Below, piece after piece: positions 62,773 through 64,000 of a stretch of DNA of 64,000 nt. The stretch comes from Gilvimarinus algae (GTDB lineage: Bacteria > Pseudomonadota > Gammaproteobacteria > Pseudomonadales > Cellvibrionaceae): the NCBI RefSeq assembly GCF_030518215.1, contig NZ_JAULRT010000032.1:310001-374000 (forward strand), given 5' to 3'. A program made the translations under genes and the position numbers. Position 1 is the stretch's first letter; each line of letters begins with the position of its first letter. The notes below the pieces were generated by a model that searched no databases, had not been told where the DNA came from, and worked only from the letters and a program-made list of their open reading frames with translations.

Positions 62773-63681
62773 TCAAGCAATCTCGTCCCAGTAGGGCGAA
62801 TCGCCGTAGTAGCCGTCGATAAAATCCAAAAAGCAGCGCACCTTGCTCGCCAGCAGTTTGCGGTGGGCATAGACGGCGTAGAGCCCCAGTGGCTCGGGCG
62901 CCAGCTCCGGCAAGAGAATCTGCAGCTTGCCCTCGGCGATGGCGCGGCCGGCGATAAACGTCGGTTGCAGCACAATGCCCATGCCCAGGGTGGCCATGCG
63001 CATCAGCACCTGGCCGTTGTTGCAAACCATACTAGAACCGGCCACAGGCTGGGCGCGGCTGAGTGTTTGTTGCAGGCTGCCTGGGTTGTCGCTGTCCATC
63101 AGGCTGTAACGCAGGTAGCGGTGCTGGGCCAACTCATCGAGGTTAGCGGGTGCGCCACAGCGGGCGATGTAATCCGGTGAGGCGCAGAGCACCAGGCGCA
63201 CCGGGGCAATACGTTTGGCAATCAGCGATGAGCTCTTCAGCCGGCCGATGCGCAGGGCAATATCAAAACCCTCTTCGACAATATCGACCTTGCGGTCATC
63301 CAGCATCAGATCAATGCCCACACCTGGGTGTGCCCTTTGGAAATCACTGAGCAGGCCCGGCAGGTGCTCGCTGGCAAAGGACACGGGCGCACTGATGCGC
63401 AGCAGCCCCTGGGCGCTGCCACCGAGATCACCCACCTGGCTGTCTAAATCATCCAGCTCTTCCAGCAACTGCTGGGCGCGTTCGTGATAGCGAAGACCGG
63501 CCTCCGTCAGGTGCAGTTTGCGTGTGGTCCGATTGAGCAAGCGCTGGCCCAGGCGCTCCTCGAGATGCGAGACATACTTGCTCACCAGCTGCGGTGAGAG
63601 CGCCAGGCGGTCGGCGGCCCGGGTAAAGCTGCCCTCGCTCACCACAGTGACAAAGGCCCGCATGGTCTCGACCTTATCCAT
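62773..63681 (-). CDS. LysR-family transcriptional regulator
   Basis: A 302-residue regulator with an N-terminal winged helix-turn-helix (MRAFVTVVSEGSFTRAADRLALSPQLVSKYVSHLEERLGQRLL, with the usual SxLS-type core modified to SPQLVSKYV) and a LysR substrate-binding domain from about 90. It is divergent from a doxX gene with 134 bases between starts, the arrangement in which LysR proteins usually control the neighbour. Effector unknown; quinone- or redox-responsive LysR proteins are often next to DoxX. Confidence 0.93.
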   Translation of the reverse strand: MDKVETMRAFVTVVSEGSFTRAADRLALSPQLVSKYVSHLEERLGQRLLNRTTRKLHLTEAGLRYHERAQQLLEELDDLDSQVGDLGGSAQGLLRISAPVSFASEHLPGLLSDFQRAHPGVGIDLMLDDRKVDIVEEGFDIALRIGRLKSSSLIAKRIAPVRLVLCASPDYIARCGAPANLDELAQHRYLRYSLMDSDNPGSLQQTLSRAQPVAGSSMVCNNGQVLMRMATLGMGIVLQPTFIAGRAIAEGKLQILLPELAPEPLGLYAVYAHRKLLASKVRCFLDFIDGYYGDSPYWDEIA

Positions 63682-63815
63682 GGTTATCCACCCCTTTTAT
63701 CAACATTTTGTTGATTATATGGCAATAAGTGATCAGTTACTCTTTTTATTTGTTGTCAGTAGACTGAGTTCAAGCCTCGGGAGAGTGCCCGGGACTCAAT
63801 CAACAGGAGACGATC

Positions 63816-64000
63816 ATGAGCACAAAACTGACAAAAGCATTACTCAATACCCACGGCGGCTACGGGGCACTGGCATTGCGACTGCCTATTGGGGGGATAC
63901 TACTGGCGCACGGGGCGCAGAAACTGTTTGGCTGGTTTGGTGGCTACGGCCTTACCGGTACCGGACAGTGGATGGCGAGCATTGGTTTGGAACCCGGCTA
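63816..64000 (+). CDS. DoxX-family membrane protein, 5' part
   Basis: The first 61 codons of a gene cut by the window end. The start ATG has AGGAGA upstream. [40 protein letters not shown] is the typical first helix and loop of DoxX proteins, inner-membrane proteins linked to oxidative stress and thiol metabolism. Confidence 0.9.
   Translation, partial: MSTKLTKALLNTHGGYGALALRLPIGGILLAHGAQKLFGWFGGYGLTGTGQWMASIGLEPG

Overview
The window reads as chromosomal DNA of a carbohydrate-degrading gammaproteobacterium. The best inference is Cellvibrionaceae or a close relative (Cellvibrio, Gilvimarinus or Marinimicrobium type). The grounds are the order queG / nnr-tsaE-amidase-mutL-miaA-hfq-hflXKC-hisZ-purA, a GH11 xylanase with two CBM60-like modules, and a large L-arabinose/arabinan locus. 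Most of the window is GC-rich. Two stretches (about 1-3200 and 56400-59350) are visibly AT-richer and look acquired.

Layout. 6-2797 (minus): a three-gene peptide-export operon with a very short HlyD-like adaptor, a C39 peptidase ABC exporter and a 53-codon double-glycine precursor with an eight-proline run between cysteines; this is the best candidate for an undescribed system. 3238-6242: a lipoprotein with one CXXCH motif, and gnd. 6416-20281: queG and the conserved tRNA-modification, cell-wall, mismatch-repair, Hfq and HflKC cluster ending in purA. 20340-22128: a hipBA-type toxin-antitoxin pair with three GGTA-N6-TACC palindromes upstream. 22218-31612: a methyltransferase, two phospholipase D-type cardiolipin synthases, SDR proteins and an ada-alkA DNA-alkylation repair pair. 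31614-37335: a glutamine amidotransferase divergent from a Fur-box-preceded Fe3+ ABC operon that starts with a helical periplasmic protein and ends with an azurin. 37467-39710: ROK kinase, CutC and Rnk.

40084-40379: tRNA-Leu(CAG) preceded by a decayed copy of itself and a consensus promoter. 40546-56375: the arabinose locus. It holds a YtfQRT/YjfF-type ABC importer with two permeases, a solute-binding-like orphan, a HAD phosphatase, a CBS protein, araB-araD-araA, a GPH symporter, a GH43 arabinofuranosidase without signal peptide and an exported GH127 beta-L-arabinofuranosidase. Two promoters in it share a 13-bp word inside an imperfect palindrome. Oligosaccharides would be trimmed outside the inner membrane by GH127, imported by the ABC or GPH systems, hydrolysed in the cytoplasm by GH43, and the arabinose converted by AraA, AraB and AraD to xylulose 5-phosphate, which feeds the pentose phosphate pathway together with gnd.

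56426-64000: an App1-type phosphatase lipoprotein divergent from a large lipoprotein, the GH11-CBM60-CBM60 xylanase, a 59-residue membrane protein, an esterase gene split by a 261-bp MITE-like element with a CTAG target duplication, a LysR regulator and the start of a divergent doxX gene. No CRISPR array, rRNA or intact transposase gene was seen.
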